NCBI GenBank assembly: GCA_902702965.1
Contig: CACRXP010000194.1
Span: 1 to 64,000, forward strand
Source of the DNA: Spirometra erinaceieuropaei
Lineage: Eukaryota; Platyhelminthes; Cestoda; Diphyllobothriidea; Diphyllobothriidae
Direction of reading: 5' to 3'
DNA: 64,000 nucleotides
Shown: positions 8,924 through 20,899 of the stretch, one piece after another
Layout: each line of letters begins with the position of its first letter
Position numbering within the stretch: position 1 is the first letter of the stretch
Position numbers and translations under genes: made by a program
Notes under the pieces: generated by a model
Databases searched by the model: none
Seen by the model: only the letters and a program-made list of their open reading frames with translations
Told to the model about the DNA's origin: nothing

Positions 8924-10530
8924 GAACGTCAAGCAAATGAGGCGTTTTTCGGGAGTCTAGCTGTCAGCTTGCGGCTTAGTCGCACAATCTCATTCCTGAA
9001 GCGTAGTGACGTATAGTGTTGAGCGCAATAGGAACACTAGTAAATTTTCTCTTGGTTTGAGTGACGTAAATTGAGTTCCGTTCTACCTTCCCTGAAGCCA
9101 AAAGCCTCCAAATGCAAACCAACTTTACGAAATGTGACTCAATAGGGGAAGAAGCTAAAAAAACTGACTGCTGTCGCAATAATTTCAAGACCTTCCGGAG
9201 GCAGAGAAGGATATTTAATTCAATATACGAGTTTTTATTTAACCGCCACGTCTCAGATTTGGTTCTCTAAATGAACAGTATACTACCAGATCCTGGTTTC
9301 AGAAGGCGAATTTAAAAGGAAAAACGACTATTGAGTCATTTCATTGCCCTTAACAAATTTTAAATAAAAAGGATAAAGATTTACAGAACATGCTATAATC
9401 TACAGACATTAGGATTATATTACACTACAAAATCAAACCAGATAGTGCTTAAATGACCTTGATATGTGTGGAGAAGTTGAGGGTGAAATTGTGGGTTCAG
9501 TTCGGATTTTCAAATTTGGTAACAAGCTATTTATTTTCACGGTCATAAGAAAAAGTGTGGTTAGACCCGACCGTTTGCTATCGGTGTGTAAAATGTGAAA
9601 CATAACGTATCATACAGCTTGTGACCTAACTCATGAAATGCGATGACAGGAACTGAGATGAGAATTTTTGAGGCCTTAGAGATTTAGCAGTTTACCGATT
9701 TTTAAGCCAGATTTGCAAATCTGTGCGATTTCGTATCATAAATTGCAATAATAACGCATAAAGGCAAGCCTTGATTAAATGAGCCGAAATTGTTTAAAAT
9801 TTGGTAAATTCTATGGGTTGGCATTAGAATGTTTATCGCCAAATAGGTTTTTCAGTTTTGAAGACTTGAAGCACTGTTTCGTGCGGTCTAGTTTCTGCGT
9901 ATTTAATTTAGTAGTGGATCAATAAAAACATTAAATTGCAGCAAAATACCAGTATTTGCATGGCAACTCTGCTGAGCAAGGCATATACTTTCGCTTGTGA
10001 TAGAAAAATATCAGTAATTTTTACCAATGTGAATTAGATGACTTCACCGTGTGAAAGTGTAAAATACACGGAAATACGACCGTAGAATGCAGTGCTTAAG
10101 CACTGTCCAAAAAGGTAAATTATTATTGAACTTTGTTAACTGCTGAAAAGCATATTCTTCGTTGATTTTTGTTCTGGAGCTCATTTGATTCGACAATGGA
10201 GTTTTCTGTTTAGGTGACTTTTCATATATGACCCAAACCACCATTTGCACCAAAAGAAACGCCTGCCACTCACCACTTTGATAAATGCGTTCGGCAAGTA
10301 TCTGTTAGCAAGCAAATAATATAGAATCTGTCTTTGTGAGTAATCGATTGAAAACTCTGAAAATCACGAAGGTATACAGCAATATTTCAAGGCCAATATG
10401 AAACTCAACCGTATCCGGAACAAAGCAAAAGCGCAAATTAATTATATGAAAGACAAGTTCGAATCATATACATTAACTGACATGTTTGCAATTACACCTG
10501 CAACCCATCAACATTTATTGGTCGCCTAGG
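8924..10530. other. Intergenic, AT-rich, nothing recognised
   Basis: Short open frames only, on both strands, with no splice-bounded exon and no copy of the repeats found elsewhere in this window. Confidence 0.4.
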
Positions 10531-10664
10531 NNNNNNNNNNNNNNNNNNNNNNNNNNNNNNNNNNNNNNNNNNNNNNNNNNNNNNNNNNNNNNNNNNNNNN
10601 NNNNNNNNNNNNNNNNNNNNNNNNNNNNNNNNNNNNNNNNNNNNNNNNNNNNNNNNNNNNNNNN
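10531..10664. other. Assembly gap (134 N)
   Basis: A run of 134 Ns hides the left end of the Penelope-like fragment that starts at 10665, so its target-site duplication cannot be read. Any open frame crossing it is meaningless. Confidence 0.99.
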
Positions 10665-10809
10665 CATATGCGTGCTTTTGATAAATTCTCACCGGGCCTG
10701 TACATTTATATGGGAAGGAGATAAAAACTGGAACGTGTGAACGATAAGAGCAGTCGAGTACGGTTCGTCTTTTCATACAGACAGGGTATGTTAATAGAGG
10801 GGGGAGGGG

Positions 10810-11105
10810 GAGAGGAGGCAGTGACAGTGAATGTTAAGTAGAGCCGTGTCACAAGGGGAGAGGAGGGGATGGGGACGCGGAGACATGCAGACAGTCAATC
10901 GAGTCTTGCCCACGGCAGACGCGGAGCCTACAAGAGGTTCCCCTGCGCGCACAGGACCGGCCTCTGTAGCCCGGTGGCAGTCGCTTCTGCTGTTGCTAGT
11001 ATGCGCTGACCCAGTCGCTTAAGTTAATTAGGTGGGACCTTGTAAATCACACGAAGGGCTTCGTTGGGATCCAAATAATGCCCAAAATCAACCATGTGTT
11101 CGAGG
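10810..11105 (-). pseudogene. PLE GIY-YIG C-terminal fragment (inverted tail)
   Basis: Read on the minus strand it gives SILEHMVDFGHYLDPNEALR and GQRILATAEATATGLQRPVL. These align with SSILAHLVDTNHRVDAKEAF and RQRVLATAEAVAIRLANPVL of the element at 1950-4469. Several stops break the frame. It lies head-to-head with the reverse-transcriptase fragment that follows. Confidence 0.75.
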
Positions 11106-11123
11106 ATGGAGCGGTGTATGCTC

Positions 11124-11385
11124 TCACCAGGCGTAGTTATAAAGAATATATCGGATTATATGGCGAAAATACAAGCCATATTGTCAGGCCAGAAGAAATT
11201 TAATAAAGCCGATAAAGAAAAAGTTTCCACAAACGAAGTAGAAGCACAACTAACGGACTGCTTAAGTAAACGCCACGCAGAAGGCTTCATAAGTGATCGC
11301 GAACTCGAAAACCTCCTCGAAATAGGCACACACATCCTTCGATTATATGGTCTACCGAAGATCCAGAAGAACAATCGGAGGATGT
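11124..11385 (+). pseudogene. PLE reverse-transcriptase N-terminal fragment
   Basis: The frame includes YMAKIQAILSGQKKFNKADK, then a helix-rich linker, then HILRLYGLPKIQK. This matches the region before reverse-transcriptase motif 1 in the first element (YVEKLEAILSDRTKFSKSEK ... RMYGLPKMHK). It stops abruptly after motif 1 where the inverted-arm sequence begins, which marks an internal deletion. No catalytic motif remains. Confidence 0.8.
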
Positions 11386-11577
11386 GGCACAGCTCTACCT
11401 AACGTTCACTATCACTGCCTCCTGTTCCACCCCCCTCTATTAACATACCACTTTTGCATGAAAAGACGAACCGTAATCAGTTGCTCTTATTGCTTACACG
11501 TTCCAGTTCTTACCACCTTTCCATATAACTCTACAGGCCCGATGAGAATTTATCGAAAATATGCGTATGCTCGTTTG

Positions 11578-12609
11578 ATGACCTTCTGAATTCCTCCATG
11601 GAAATCTAGAATATTTTGACGGTGTACTTAGCGCTGTCATATAGCCGGCATTTCCTAGGGATACAATTGTTTATTTTTTTGTCTCACCATTCCCAGGTCC
11701 GCAGTCATTTGTTTTGCCGTGGTTTTGATCGACCCCATACAGAATGCCGATTTAATGAGCATTTACTGACATCGTCCACGTGTTTGCCAAAATTTTGATC
11801 AATGATATTTTTTGCAGACATGGAAAGTACGAATGATCTACCCTCGAAGCTCTGTTGGAAAACAAGAATTCGACTATGTAGTCTTTCAATAACCCACATG
11901 GTTGCAAATGTCAGGACTCCATCGTTTCACGCAAACTTTAGCGATTCTCAGAACGTAAATGGTGAACTTCACAGCCCTGAACCACGTCTCGGGGAATAAA
12001 TCGACTGTTTCTTTGGAAAAAACCTCTCCCAGGCGAACGTCGGATCATCCGCTGTAATGTTTCCCCCTCACTTTCCAAAGTAACTCTACCGTGTTATCAA
12101 GCCGCTTCGCTTCTCGGACCACCCGGTTCCGCCACGATGCGGGAAATCAATACAAGGCGCGAGAAATTATTTACTTAGAACATTTTAGTAGCTATATATG
12201 AAGAGCAAAACAAACCGATGTATATGCAAGAATCCAAACATAAGCACATATCTGAGAAACTATGAAAGAACTTGAGTTTTGTCTACTTAGGTTAGGATGT
12301 ACACCCGGTCAACGTTGATAGGGACTTGAGAAAGCGGCGGTGAGTCAAATCCAATTCGGCGACAGTTTAATGACAAGAAAGAGAACCTTAACCTGGCAAC
12401 GTTTTCGGAACCGTGTAAAACACTAACAGGGAGTTCGGCCCGTTATAGGAGCTCATGCAGTACGGATGAATGTTTATTTGGAGATCAGACAGGAAGATGA
12501 AGCTGGTAACGCTTCTGGGTATGAACATTTGCTAAGAATGACTTGTACTTTTTAGAAAATATCTACCAATCTAGCTTTTAGTACGGAAGCATTATGACTG
12601 ACCATAAGA
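11578..12609. other. Intergenic, nothing recognised
   Basis: Only short frames without family resemblance. No repeat shared with the rest of the window was seen. Confidence 0.35.
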
Positions 12610-13050
12610 GCATCGGGTTCTCAAAGCCTCGATATATTGCCACTATATCGTCCCCCGGAAAATAACACTGATGCTGATGCTCGATTACCGGATGAGCTCG
12701 AATTATTTTCTCCGAGGCCAAACCCTCGCATTGGTGATGACTTTAACGCACCTCACATCGACCGGGGTTCGACATCTGCCAACTACTCTGAAGCAGCATT
12801 TGACCAGCAGCTTCTACGTACCACTGGTAATCGGCTTCTCACGTAACACGTAATGTTACTGACAAGAGTTCGCGTGGGCCAGAAAATGAAGTGCCTCAGC
12901 CTTGTGTTTACTAAGTCGTTTGGTGACATCGACGTTGTGAATTGCTACCCCCCCCCGCATTTGGTCAGAGTGATCATGTAGTTCTCATGTGGGAATATAC
13001 CTCATACTCCCTATCTGCTCAACCGCTCAATTCCCGACCAAATATTTGAC
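12610..13050 (+). pseudogene. Non-LTR retrotransposon endonuclease fragment
   Basis: Fragment of a LINE apurinic-type (EEP) endonuclease. Visible pieces are YRPPENNTDADARLPDELE, GDDFNAPHIDRGST (the GDFN metal-binding motif with one inserted residue) and, after frame changes, QSDHVVL (the SDH catalytic motif near 12965). This endonuclease would nick target DNA for a CR1/Jockey-type element. The fragment is broken by stops and by a C-tract at about 12949-12957, and no reverse transcriptase follows. Confidence 0.75.
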
Positions 13051-13149
13051 GCGGCGCACCCACAATAATAAATGCCAACATCGGGTGTGTTGTGGCACAC
13101 TGAGTTATCGGTTAACTCTTTGTCGTTCCCTTATTTTTGCTGTTTCATA

Positions 13150-13430
13150 AAACCTTGGCCTGTATACATTGTGGACAAGGAGTGTGATAATACGTCCAGG
13201 TGCGGGCTTGCGCCGTACCGGCCACCTGCGTCCTCTCCTACACCCGGTATTCTTGACTCCGTCTTAACACGGAGCCCAAATGGTAGAGAAGAGAGTGCGG
13301 TAGATGTTGCGCAAGTCTACTATCGCCATAAACTAACTCACACGCAAGCTATCGTGCCTGTTCTTGCCCTACTGTGGAGTACACGGTGAACGTCGTCGAT
13401 AAAGATGGTTGAACTGTCGACGGTGCGCTG
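13150..13430 (+). repeat. Interspersed repeat, also at 40.86-41.13 kb
   Basis: Shared blocks with 40860-41130 include a GTGGACAAGGnGTGTG-type start, CTTGACTCCGTCTTAACACG, GAGAGTGCGGTAGATG and a GTGAACGTCGTCGATAAAGATGG-like end. A shorter match lies near 58160-58200. The class is unknown. At 40 kb it directly follows a LINE 3' tail, so it may be part of a LINE-associated unit. Confidence 0.55.
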
Positions 13431-14261
13431 GTGATGCGCAGTCAGCATAATTAGATACAAAAGTGGACGTTAGAATATCTGTTTTTATCCTTCCTCTGGG
13501 GGGGGGGGGATAATTAGTTGAAATATCGGCTTTAGCAGTTTTGGGCATATTGTATGAACAAAAGTCCATCCGCTGTCCATTTTAAGTAAGTAGCTTAGTC
13601 CCCTGTCTTATTGCTCTCGACGTCCTGAGATTTGTAGAGAAGTCGCGACATTTTTTGTTAATAAATGAAAGTACGACATGTATTTTTTGGAAGGAAGCAC
13701 ACGGCCCGGTTCTCTAACTTCCTTTCGAGGGCAGCCGGGTTTTTGTCCTGTACAGGGTCTCCGAAAGTCAGTTTTCCAGAAGTGAAGCAAGTGAAGTCTT
13801 GATAATTGTATTTGCCACCTTACATGCTAAAAGAAAAGTGCATATTTCATGGTATAAAGCATACGTATTTACGCATTTATGACCAAAGCTCTCTAACCCC
13901 TAATTAAGCAACCGTTGTCGGTTACATTTATCTAAAAACACGACTCGTACTTTCTAGTGCGTTCAGATCTGATAAAAAATTTGTTAACTAGAAATTATGA
14001 ATGTACTAGTAAAGTGAATATTTGCCGCATTCTGTAGTTGAAAGTCCGCCTATCTACACCCTCAACTTGTTTTGACAGCGAAATTCTGTTTGATTGTGTA
14101 ATAAAATGTTACGGTAGATTCAGACTGATTGTAGAGGTCTAGTATCTTCTCGCAAAATATGAATACTGGCGTTATAGAGACGTAGTCTATAAGGCATCAG
14201 TGTCGTAGCCCACCCCAAAAAGTCATTTGCACAGGAGGTAGTCACCTTCTTGTCCTCCACA
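13431..14261. other. Intergenic, nothing recognised
   Basis: Contains a G homopolymer near 13499-13509 and otherwise unremarkable AT-rich sequence. Confidence 0.35.
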
Positions 14262-14590
14262 AAGATGTCAATTATGCAACATTGAGCTGCCAACAAAGAC
14301 AGAGGAAACCGGGACGGACCATTTCTGGCTCATTAACCGTCGCCAACTAGCCTTATCCGAACGCAAACCTGTAGGACGCAAGATTCGAACGGGTGATCTT
14401 TGCCCATCGAACATTATTAAGCCCATCCGTCTATCATTCAACCCCCGACCCATAGTCATGTCGGTCCTGATCGAGAATATTAAATATGCCGGAAATCCAT
14501 TCCCGAATCGTGCCACAACACATGCTCGTCTCCTTATTTACTGAGGCTAAAGCTAGAGCTCTCGCAGGCAGTTACAGAGTGGGCAGTAGT
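14262..14590 (-). mobile_element. SINE copy, reverse orientation, degraded
   Basis: Reverse SINE body: CAACAAAGACAGAGGAAACC, GGACCATTTCTGGCTCATTA and a reverse box B (GATTCGAACGGGTGATC). It is followed by CTCTCGCAGGCAGTTACAGA, also present at about 5415. It has diverged more than the copies at 4.9-5.9 kb. Confidence 0.65.
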
Positions 14591-15619
14591 ACATGCAGAC
14601 GATGAACACCAACAAACATTCGAATTATCTACAAGAGGTCACTTTCGACCTTGATGTATTCAATTTAATGCGGAAAATTATTACAGACAGAAACTCTTGC
14701 GCAGTTGCTCAAGTGGATGTCAAATGACCGATACAGACTGTCAGTGAACTTTGAAGTCTACATAAACGCTGACATCCTCTTGTCCGATGGATTTGCGCAT
14801 CTGTGAAAGGATAATAGTTTGCAAAAATTTGGAATCTCTGATGTGCTTGGATGCGGCTATCTTATTTGCTTAGAAGAGGAAGCCTTTGTTCATCCTACGG
14901 GATGTAATCACCCTGCACATTGCAATAAAGCCTGCCTGAATCATCTTCATCCGCAGTCCTCTGTGCTGGGTTGACCCCAGCGTTAAGGAGGTCCGCACAA
15001 GAACGACACATATATGGCCTTTCTATGCGTCGACAGAAAGCCTGCAGTAGAAGTCGGAGGAATTAAAAAGGTACTTCAGGACGAACCTAAGGCGCCGATG
15101 GAGGCCTAGGCCCTGCCGATTATGACTATACCGGTAAACATTGAATTTACAAAATCCGCCCCAAGTTTCCACACTTGAAGTGGTTTGGCGTTTTTATTCC
15201 TTACCGACGCATTCAAACACATAGTCGGTAATTTTTACTGCAAAGAGTTGAAACGCATTTATCTGCTGTATCTCGTTTGTAGTAAGTTACATCCACCTAT
15301 GACACTGCATTTGCAACCTCGGTTTGCAAAAAGTTTATAATGCACGTATTTTTCAAATCTTCATTATTTGAAAACAAGACTTATGGGAAGATCATTTTAT
15401 AAGTTTGTTCTGTAGTAGGTTTATTTTTACTTATGATTAACAATTGAAATGCTATAATAAATTAAACAAAAATGCTGTAGATCAGATCGGCCACAAAATT
15501 AAGGCAGCTCTGCTGCCATTGTTCCTCAAACGGACATCGAAAACTCGCAAACAAGTATGAATATGAAAGTTCAAACGTTAATAGAAGCGAAGAGACGAGT
15601 CCCAAAAAGTAGTCTTGAA
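14591..15619. other. Intergenic, nothing recognised
   Basis: No supported exon or repeat match seen. Confidence 0.35.
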
Positions 15620-15655
15620 GAAGGAGACACGACCGCTGGGACAAAAGCTTTATAA

Positions 15656-15697
15656 GCCTGACGTTTCGGATTCCTGCTCGAATTCATCATTAGGAAC
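15656..15697 (-). ncRNA. Hammerhead-ribozyme-like motif, PLE family 2
   Basis: On the minus strand: CTAATGA (15687-15693, one change from CTGATGA), a stem II around TTCGAGCAGGAA, then GAAACGTC with its minimal 2-bp stem III and GTC cleavage triplet. The GAAACGTC half is intact here. The CTGATGA half is better kept in the copies at 28.5 and 45.7 kb. Confidence 0.6.
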
Positions 15698-15771
15698 AAC
15701 AGCAGATACGGGTGATTCATGCACAAGGGGCTGTAGTATTTATGGGATGCAGTCGCCCTGCTACCGCATAC

Positions 15772-16512
15772 CTATGAACATTCACGGCTCAACCCTTCAT
15801 CCAGGATCGTGGGACTTGGTATACTAATTGTTTGATAGCCGACGTTCGCATCGTTAATTGCTGCAATTTCATCACGTGCGTTGGGTGTTGGTGTGATGAT
15901 TGCTCGAACATCTGACGCACCTACTCTGGTGCTGGGAAAAGTGTTCACCTGTGCGCTCCCCGCGTGGCTAATTACTGCGCCCAGGCAAACCGTCAGCACC
16001 GAGTATGGAAGGGGAAGTTCATTGCACTTGTTAATGTACTGGGGGTCACTAAACCATGATTCAAGTAGCTCCCGGCTCACGCGGTTGCCCACTCTTGCGA
16101 GAATTTCGGCCTCGTCGAATTTGAATGTGTGGCTGGACCTCGTCGAATGAGCCACAACTTGGGAGCTAGCGTCATTTCTCCGCACTGCTGCGGCGTGTTC
16201 GGCCATACTCGTTTGGAGATGTCTTCCGGTTTCTCCGACGTAGTTACTTTCTCCGCAACTGTACCAGATCCAATAAATGACCCAAGACGTTTCTAGCCGT
16301 GGCAGCGTGTCTTTCGGTTTCATTACCAGTCGCCTGATGGTTGCCTCAGGTCTGTGTGTAATTCCAAACCCCAAGTGGTGCGAGAAGGCGGCCGACAGCT
16401 TCCGAAACGTTCTTGACAAACGGAAGCGCCCGTCAAGATTTGTTGTTCGTGCAGTTAGGCCCTTCGTCCCTTTTGCGTATGCACCGGTTGACGAAGTTGC
16501 GCGGGTAGCCAT
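15772..16512 (-). pseudogene. PLE GIY-YIG endonuclease, 5'-truncated
   Basis: A 246-codon open frame covers the linker after the reverse transcriptase (RFRLSRTFRKLSAAFSHHLG, ITHRPEATIRRLVMKPKD) and the endonuclease core (YSCGESNYVGETGRHLQTSM, then AEHAAAVRRND, HTFKFDEAEILAR and RELLESWF). The Tyr-Val-Gly of the GIY-YIG core and the following Gly-Arg are visible. The reverse transcriptase is missing, so this is a truncated insertion. It is the longest of five tails of this family in the window and has no internal stop. Confidence 0.85.
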
Positions 16513-16552
16513 GAACTTTTAATACCCACCGAAGGTATTGTAGTTAGGCGAC

Positions 16553-16650
16553 TAGAAACGTCTGGGGTCGTTTATCGGATCTGATGCAGTTGCGGAGAAA
16601 GCAACTACGTCGAAGAAACCTGGAGACAGCTCCGAACGAGAATATCCGCC
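16553..16650 (+). pseudogene. Short inverted piece of PLE family 2 endonuclease
   Basis: Plus-strand match to 45095-45185: ACTAGAAACGTCTGGGGTCG and GCAACTACGTCG. It encodes LETSGVVYRI, a stop, then CSCGESNYVEETWRQLRTRI. It faces the minus-strand tail that ends at 16540. Confidence 0.75.
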
Positions 16651-18404
16651 AATTTTGTCAGGTGTAAGACTTTTTCAAAGGGTTAATAACTTTCTTAGAT
16701 ATTCTTCTCTCTTTAATAAAATAAGATTTATGATCTCTAAATTCTAATCACAGGGCAGTTGTTGCATAAGCAGGTAAAGGTAGCCCAGTCGTAATTATTG
16801 ACAAGATGGAATGCGTTAAATAAACGAACCGCGACTGGGAAGACGACACTCAGCGCACTGGAGTCCCAGCAAAAAAGCAGGCCACAGCTACCACGATGTA
16901 CGATCTACAAACTTGATAACTTCCTCAACCGTCTCCCATGCAAGTATACAAGGCCGGGAATGACGATTTCACAATAAGCAGTACGATCTTGTGCGAAAAT
17001 CATCCTAAATTACGAAAAACACCATTTCTCGGTTTTCCAAAAAGCTGTTGCCGGACGCACTTCCACTGGGGCTTTTGTTATTGCGGCCGTGATCATCTGC
17101 CTAAATAATTGCTAATTTACCTGTATCGGCTGTTTCGATCGAACGATGTTCAACTAGCTTTGCGGAAAACTACCTTAGGCGTCTGACCTAGTTACAAGAC
17201 CCCCTTCCTAATTGAGTAATGGAGCCGCAGAAATTCTGCTGCCCTCATTGTGTGTCTGGGACCTTTGAAGCAACCGCCAGGCAGGTGGATCGTGTTTGTA
17301 TCCAAATCGAATTTAAGCCATTATCTCCCTCGCGCGCTAAGCTGTCCTGGGTGAAGGGTCCCATCCACAAATAGCAACCAACTAACGTCATTTACATCAT
17401 CAGTGCGCTAATAATTCTTGCGTTCTCGCTGACCATGGAAGTAGGTGACACAAGGTCGTCCCTGTGCACGTCCTTGAATACGATCACCCCTCCAATAAGG
17501 ACACTGCTGAAGTGGTTTCCGCAACTAGCGAAAAGCAGATGCGAGGGCTTCTCAGGCCTTCTAATTTCAACCCACATAGCATTAGAAATGCCACTGACCT
17601 GGAAAAACAACGAGTATCTGCGTGCAATACTCACCCCACAAGTGCATTGTTAGTGTAAACCTCGCCACCCAAAATAGTTCAATGTTCTAATTTCATCTTC
17701 CCCCCTTTAATTCGTCTGACGACGAGCTAGTGATGCCGGACTTATTGTTGTGTGGAATATGCTGATGTCCTTTGATGACGGAATCACCGGCATTGACCTC
17801 AGTCCCACTTCCCTGTCCCGGACACCAGTCGAGTGTCCGATCCATTTAACCAGCTCGTGCTGAGTGGGCACAGTGACTGACACGGCGTGAAGACCTGCGT
17901 CTAAGGCCTGCCTCCAGGCACCTGTATGGCTCTTATTATGGTCTCACCTGAGATCAGGACAACCTTACCGTAATGCCTCAAGAACTGTATGAGGTTGTTT
18001 AAATGACGCGGACACTTCCCTCGCGGATCTGGGATGGTGAGCGTAATTGTGTGTCGCGTAAAAAAATTGGTGCCCTTTCCTTGCCCTACTGCCGACCCCC
18101 ATTCCTCAACTTTCCTCTCACTTTATGCGGGAACCTCCAAAAGTCCTGCCCTGCAGTTTCCCAAAGCGCTGAGTTTCCCACCGGTTGTTTGGAAGGCATG
18201 CCAGTGTCATCTCTGTATCCCGCCCTCGCCGTAAGTCATTCCATTTGTACAAGTAACTGTTACCATAGACGGACGACCAGCAGAGGGACCAGCTTCAATT
18301 ATTTACACAACAAAGTTGTGGTTTCTCAAAGAATTACATCTTCCTTATCCAATTTGTTAGGATGCCCGTTTTCAACAAGTACTATATATGCATGTATATA
18401 TGCA
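16651..18404. other. Intergenic, nothing recognised
   Basis: Overlapping 60-80-codon frames near 17400-17650 have no family resemblance and no good splice context. No repeat match seen. Confidence 0.35.
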
Positions 18405-18612
18405 GGATGTTATTACCGACAAAGATAAAGGAGACTGGATTGGCCATTTCTGGGTTATTAGCCTTTGTCAGCCAGTCATACCCAACTCCGGTGTGGAACA
18501 CCTGAAGCTCGAACTCATGCGCCGCTGCGCGGCTGCTGGTTGGGCTCGATAGAGAGAGAGAGAGCCCGTAAGGCACAACGTAGCGAGTGGTTTCCGTACG
18601 AGCGATCGATGA
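18405..18612 (-). mobile_element. SINE copy, reverse orientation
   Basis: Reverse SINE body: GACAAAGATAAAGGAGACTGG, TTGGCCATTTCTGGGTTATT and GTCAGCCAGTCATACCCAAC. A (GA)n run at about 18551-18568 and a terminal block GATCGATGAGCGTCCC follow, the last matching the GGTGAGCGCCC block near 5650. Confidence 0.7.
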
Positions 18613-20899
18613 GCGTCCCTATACCACATGTATTTATGTATGCATATACGTATTTAATTTCTCTCTGTCTCTATTACACATATGTGTCCAACTTAGTCTT
18701 CTTCTACCCTTTCGCATGGATGAGTATGGTGATGCGTTTAAGAACTCTCTTCGGCTTGATGTTAGCAAGAATTTATTCGCAGTGCTTCGCTGACTCGGTG
18801 GGGATCAACGTCATTGGCTGCTACGTTACAGAAAGATACCATAAACCAACATGACCCCTGTCTTTTCTACTGTCCCTTCATTGTAGATACTTTGCTGAAG
18901 GCTAGCGAAAGTATTCTTCTTTACATATATATGTACATCAAAGATAAATTTAGACCAAGTTCAAAGTACACAAATATAACAGAAGTCGAAAAGCACGCGG
19001 CATTTGCTGAGCGAATACTATGTATGGTGGTTCGATATACTTTGCGGTAGGCGACCACCGTTGTCTACACTTGCACATGGATCAGTCATGGTCAGTTGGA
19101 TTTGCTCAGCGCATAGCTTACGCCCTCTTCCTGCATCCCCTCTGTTACAGTAGCTCGAAGAAGTCGGATGTATAAAGTGGCTGAGAATCCTGGATCTACG
19201 CCTATCACACATGCACTGGTATCGAAATTCGAATGAAGCTACATGAAACCCCTCGGAACCCGCATACGAAAGCTGTGTTATGCAGACCACGTTGCAGCTT
19301 AATCCTCGTTCCGTAGGTAGATCTGGTCAACCCTTTGATCAGTAGACTTGCAATCCACGAGATATTGACAATTCATCAATTGCAAGCCGTGCACTGACAT
19401 TCTTTTTCGTTGATTGCTTTAAGAGTGTGTTCTTAACTTCGGACGATGCACTGTCGGGCCCAGAATTAGCCACTCCCTCTCTCTGCCTATATGGCTGGAA
19501 GATTACTTGCAGCGAACTATGGAGGGTGCGTCCTGATTTCCATCGTATCTGACGTTCATAATCGTTCACACATACAGGCAGTAGTTTCTTTCGCTCCAAT
19601 AAGCCACCGAAGTTTATCACCATCAACAAATATATCGAAAGACTTGCCGCAGAGGATAAACGCAACTACCAAAAATACAGGGGTGAGATAGCGAGTCAGT
19701 CTAGACGAGCAGTTATGCGACCATTGATAAAAGAATCGCCTTCATGAGAATTGGTAACCTTTCGTAGCTATGCCGCACCTGCATTCTAACGACCTCTTCT
19801 CTTCACAAACATATGTAGCGCCGACCTTCTTCAACAAAAAGGAAGTCAACAGACCACAGCACTCGAATATGGTCAAGGGTCACAATTGAGACGCCTAATT
19901 ACAGCGGGTTTATTGAACCCACGGATAGAGCTGACGCAAATGGCATCATTGGGAAATTGGTTATGCTACCCAAGCGAATTAATCTTCTATGACAGTGAAC
20001 TTTATTCCCCGTATGTTGAAGATCTAACATCAAGCGAACTTCGAATCCAAGAAAAACTGTAAAGGAGTTTATTTGAATTAAACACACCAGCCATGTTGAA
20101 TATGAGTTAATGACCTTCAATAATTCCGTTGTCGTAGAAGTCAACGGTGTTACAGTAGTGAACAATGCGGACGCGGCACAGAAAATTATTATGCTACTCA
20201 TTGGATTATCAGTCCGAAGTCCCTATAAATGGTTGTTTCGACACCTACAACGCCTGACTGCCTCTGAAATGCTGGTTAGGAACCCCAACCCGCTCACGGA
20301 TAGCGACATTAATCGCGCTGAACTAGTTACGGCACAGTTAAAATATGATGCACTCTGCACCTCGTTAAAAAAATGCGGTTTCATTTTGTGGATGGCATCT
20401 TTGCTATCACAAAAGCCTAAAAATTGCAAGACAGCATCAGAAATTGAAGCGTTTTGCACCTGCGATAAAAACAATCGAATACAATCCTCCCTTCCTAGCT
20501 GTGAGCATACAAAAGTGAATGATGAAAACCTCGTAGCAAACTCCTACAGAAAAGGCCTCAGTGCCAAGGTCAACCTCGGTTGCTAAGGCGACTATCGCGC
20601 ATCCCATATAAGAACTTGTTCCCGAGTCCTTTCTCTTAAGGCCTTTCGCTACCACTGAAATGACGGCCTGTTTGACGAGCAGATGACTGATTTCAATAAA
20701 TATGGTCCAATGAATACCCTACCAGCGTGTAGAAACTGTCTCAGACGTCAGTAGCAACCGAAAGACCCCAAGCCTAATATGAAAACTGCCACAGGCATTC
20801 TACCCCAGATCTCTATTTAAGAATCATTCGAAGCGATCAGCAGGGAGTTCATTTCGGTATCCGTAGAAGAGGAAGGTTTGACGGACTCGACAACCGTGT
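18613..20899. other. Intergenic, one unsupported long frame
   Basis: An open frame of 158 codons at 20110-20586 (plus) has no family resemblance, no splice context and a competing minus-strand frame. I leave it uncalled. Nothing else recognised. Confidence 0.35.

Larger units (their letters stand above)
10665..11577 (+). mobile_element. PLE family 1-related copy, internally deleted
   Basis: Inverted arms of about 190 bp (about 10665-10850 against about 11380-11577, for example CCCCCCTCTATTAACATACC) enclose a minus-strand GIY-YIG tail and a plus-strand reverse-transcriptase fragment. This is the same inverted-tail-then-body plan as the element at 1124-4663. The coding body from reverse-transcriptase motif 1 to the tail is deleted. 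The right arm has a decayed hammerhead core (CCGATGA near 11540, GAAA at 11554). The left border is lost in the gap. Confidence 0.75.
15620..16540 (-). mobile_element. PLE family 2, 3' tail copy
   Basis: Minus-strand 3' end of a second Penelope-like family. It carries the linker and GIY-YIG coding part (16512-15772) followed by a 3' terminal sequence (about 15770-15620) shared with copies at 28440-29065 and 45060-45765. A hammerhead-like motif lies in the terminal part. A short plus-strand piece of the same endonuclease region follows at 16553-16650, giving a head-to-head arrangement like that of family 1. Confidence 0.85.

Noticed and set aside
10486..10776. Open frames across the N run
   Set aside because: They are artefacts of translating unknown bases.
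20110..20586. Plus-strand 158-codon open frame
   Set aside because: No recognisable motif, no splice sites at its ends and no family resemblance. Its length alone does not support a gene in a 64-kb window.
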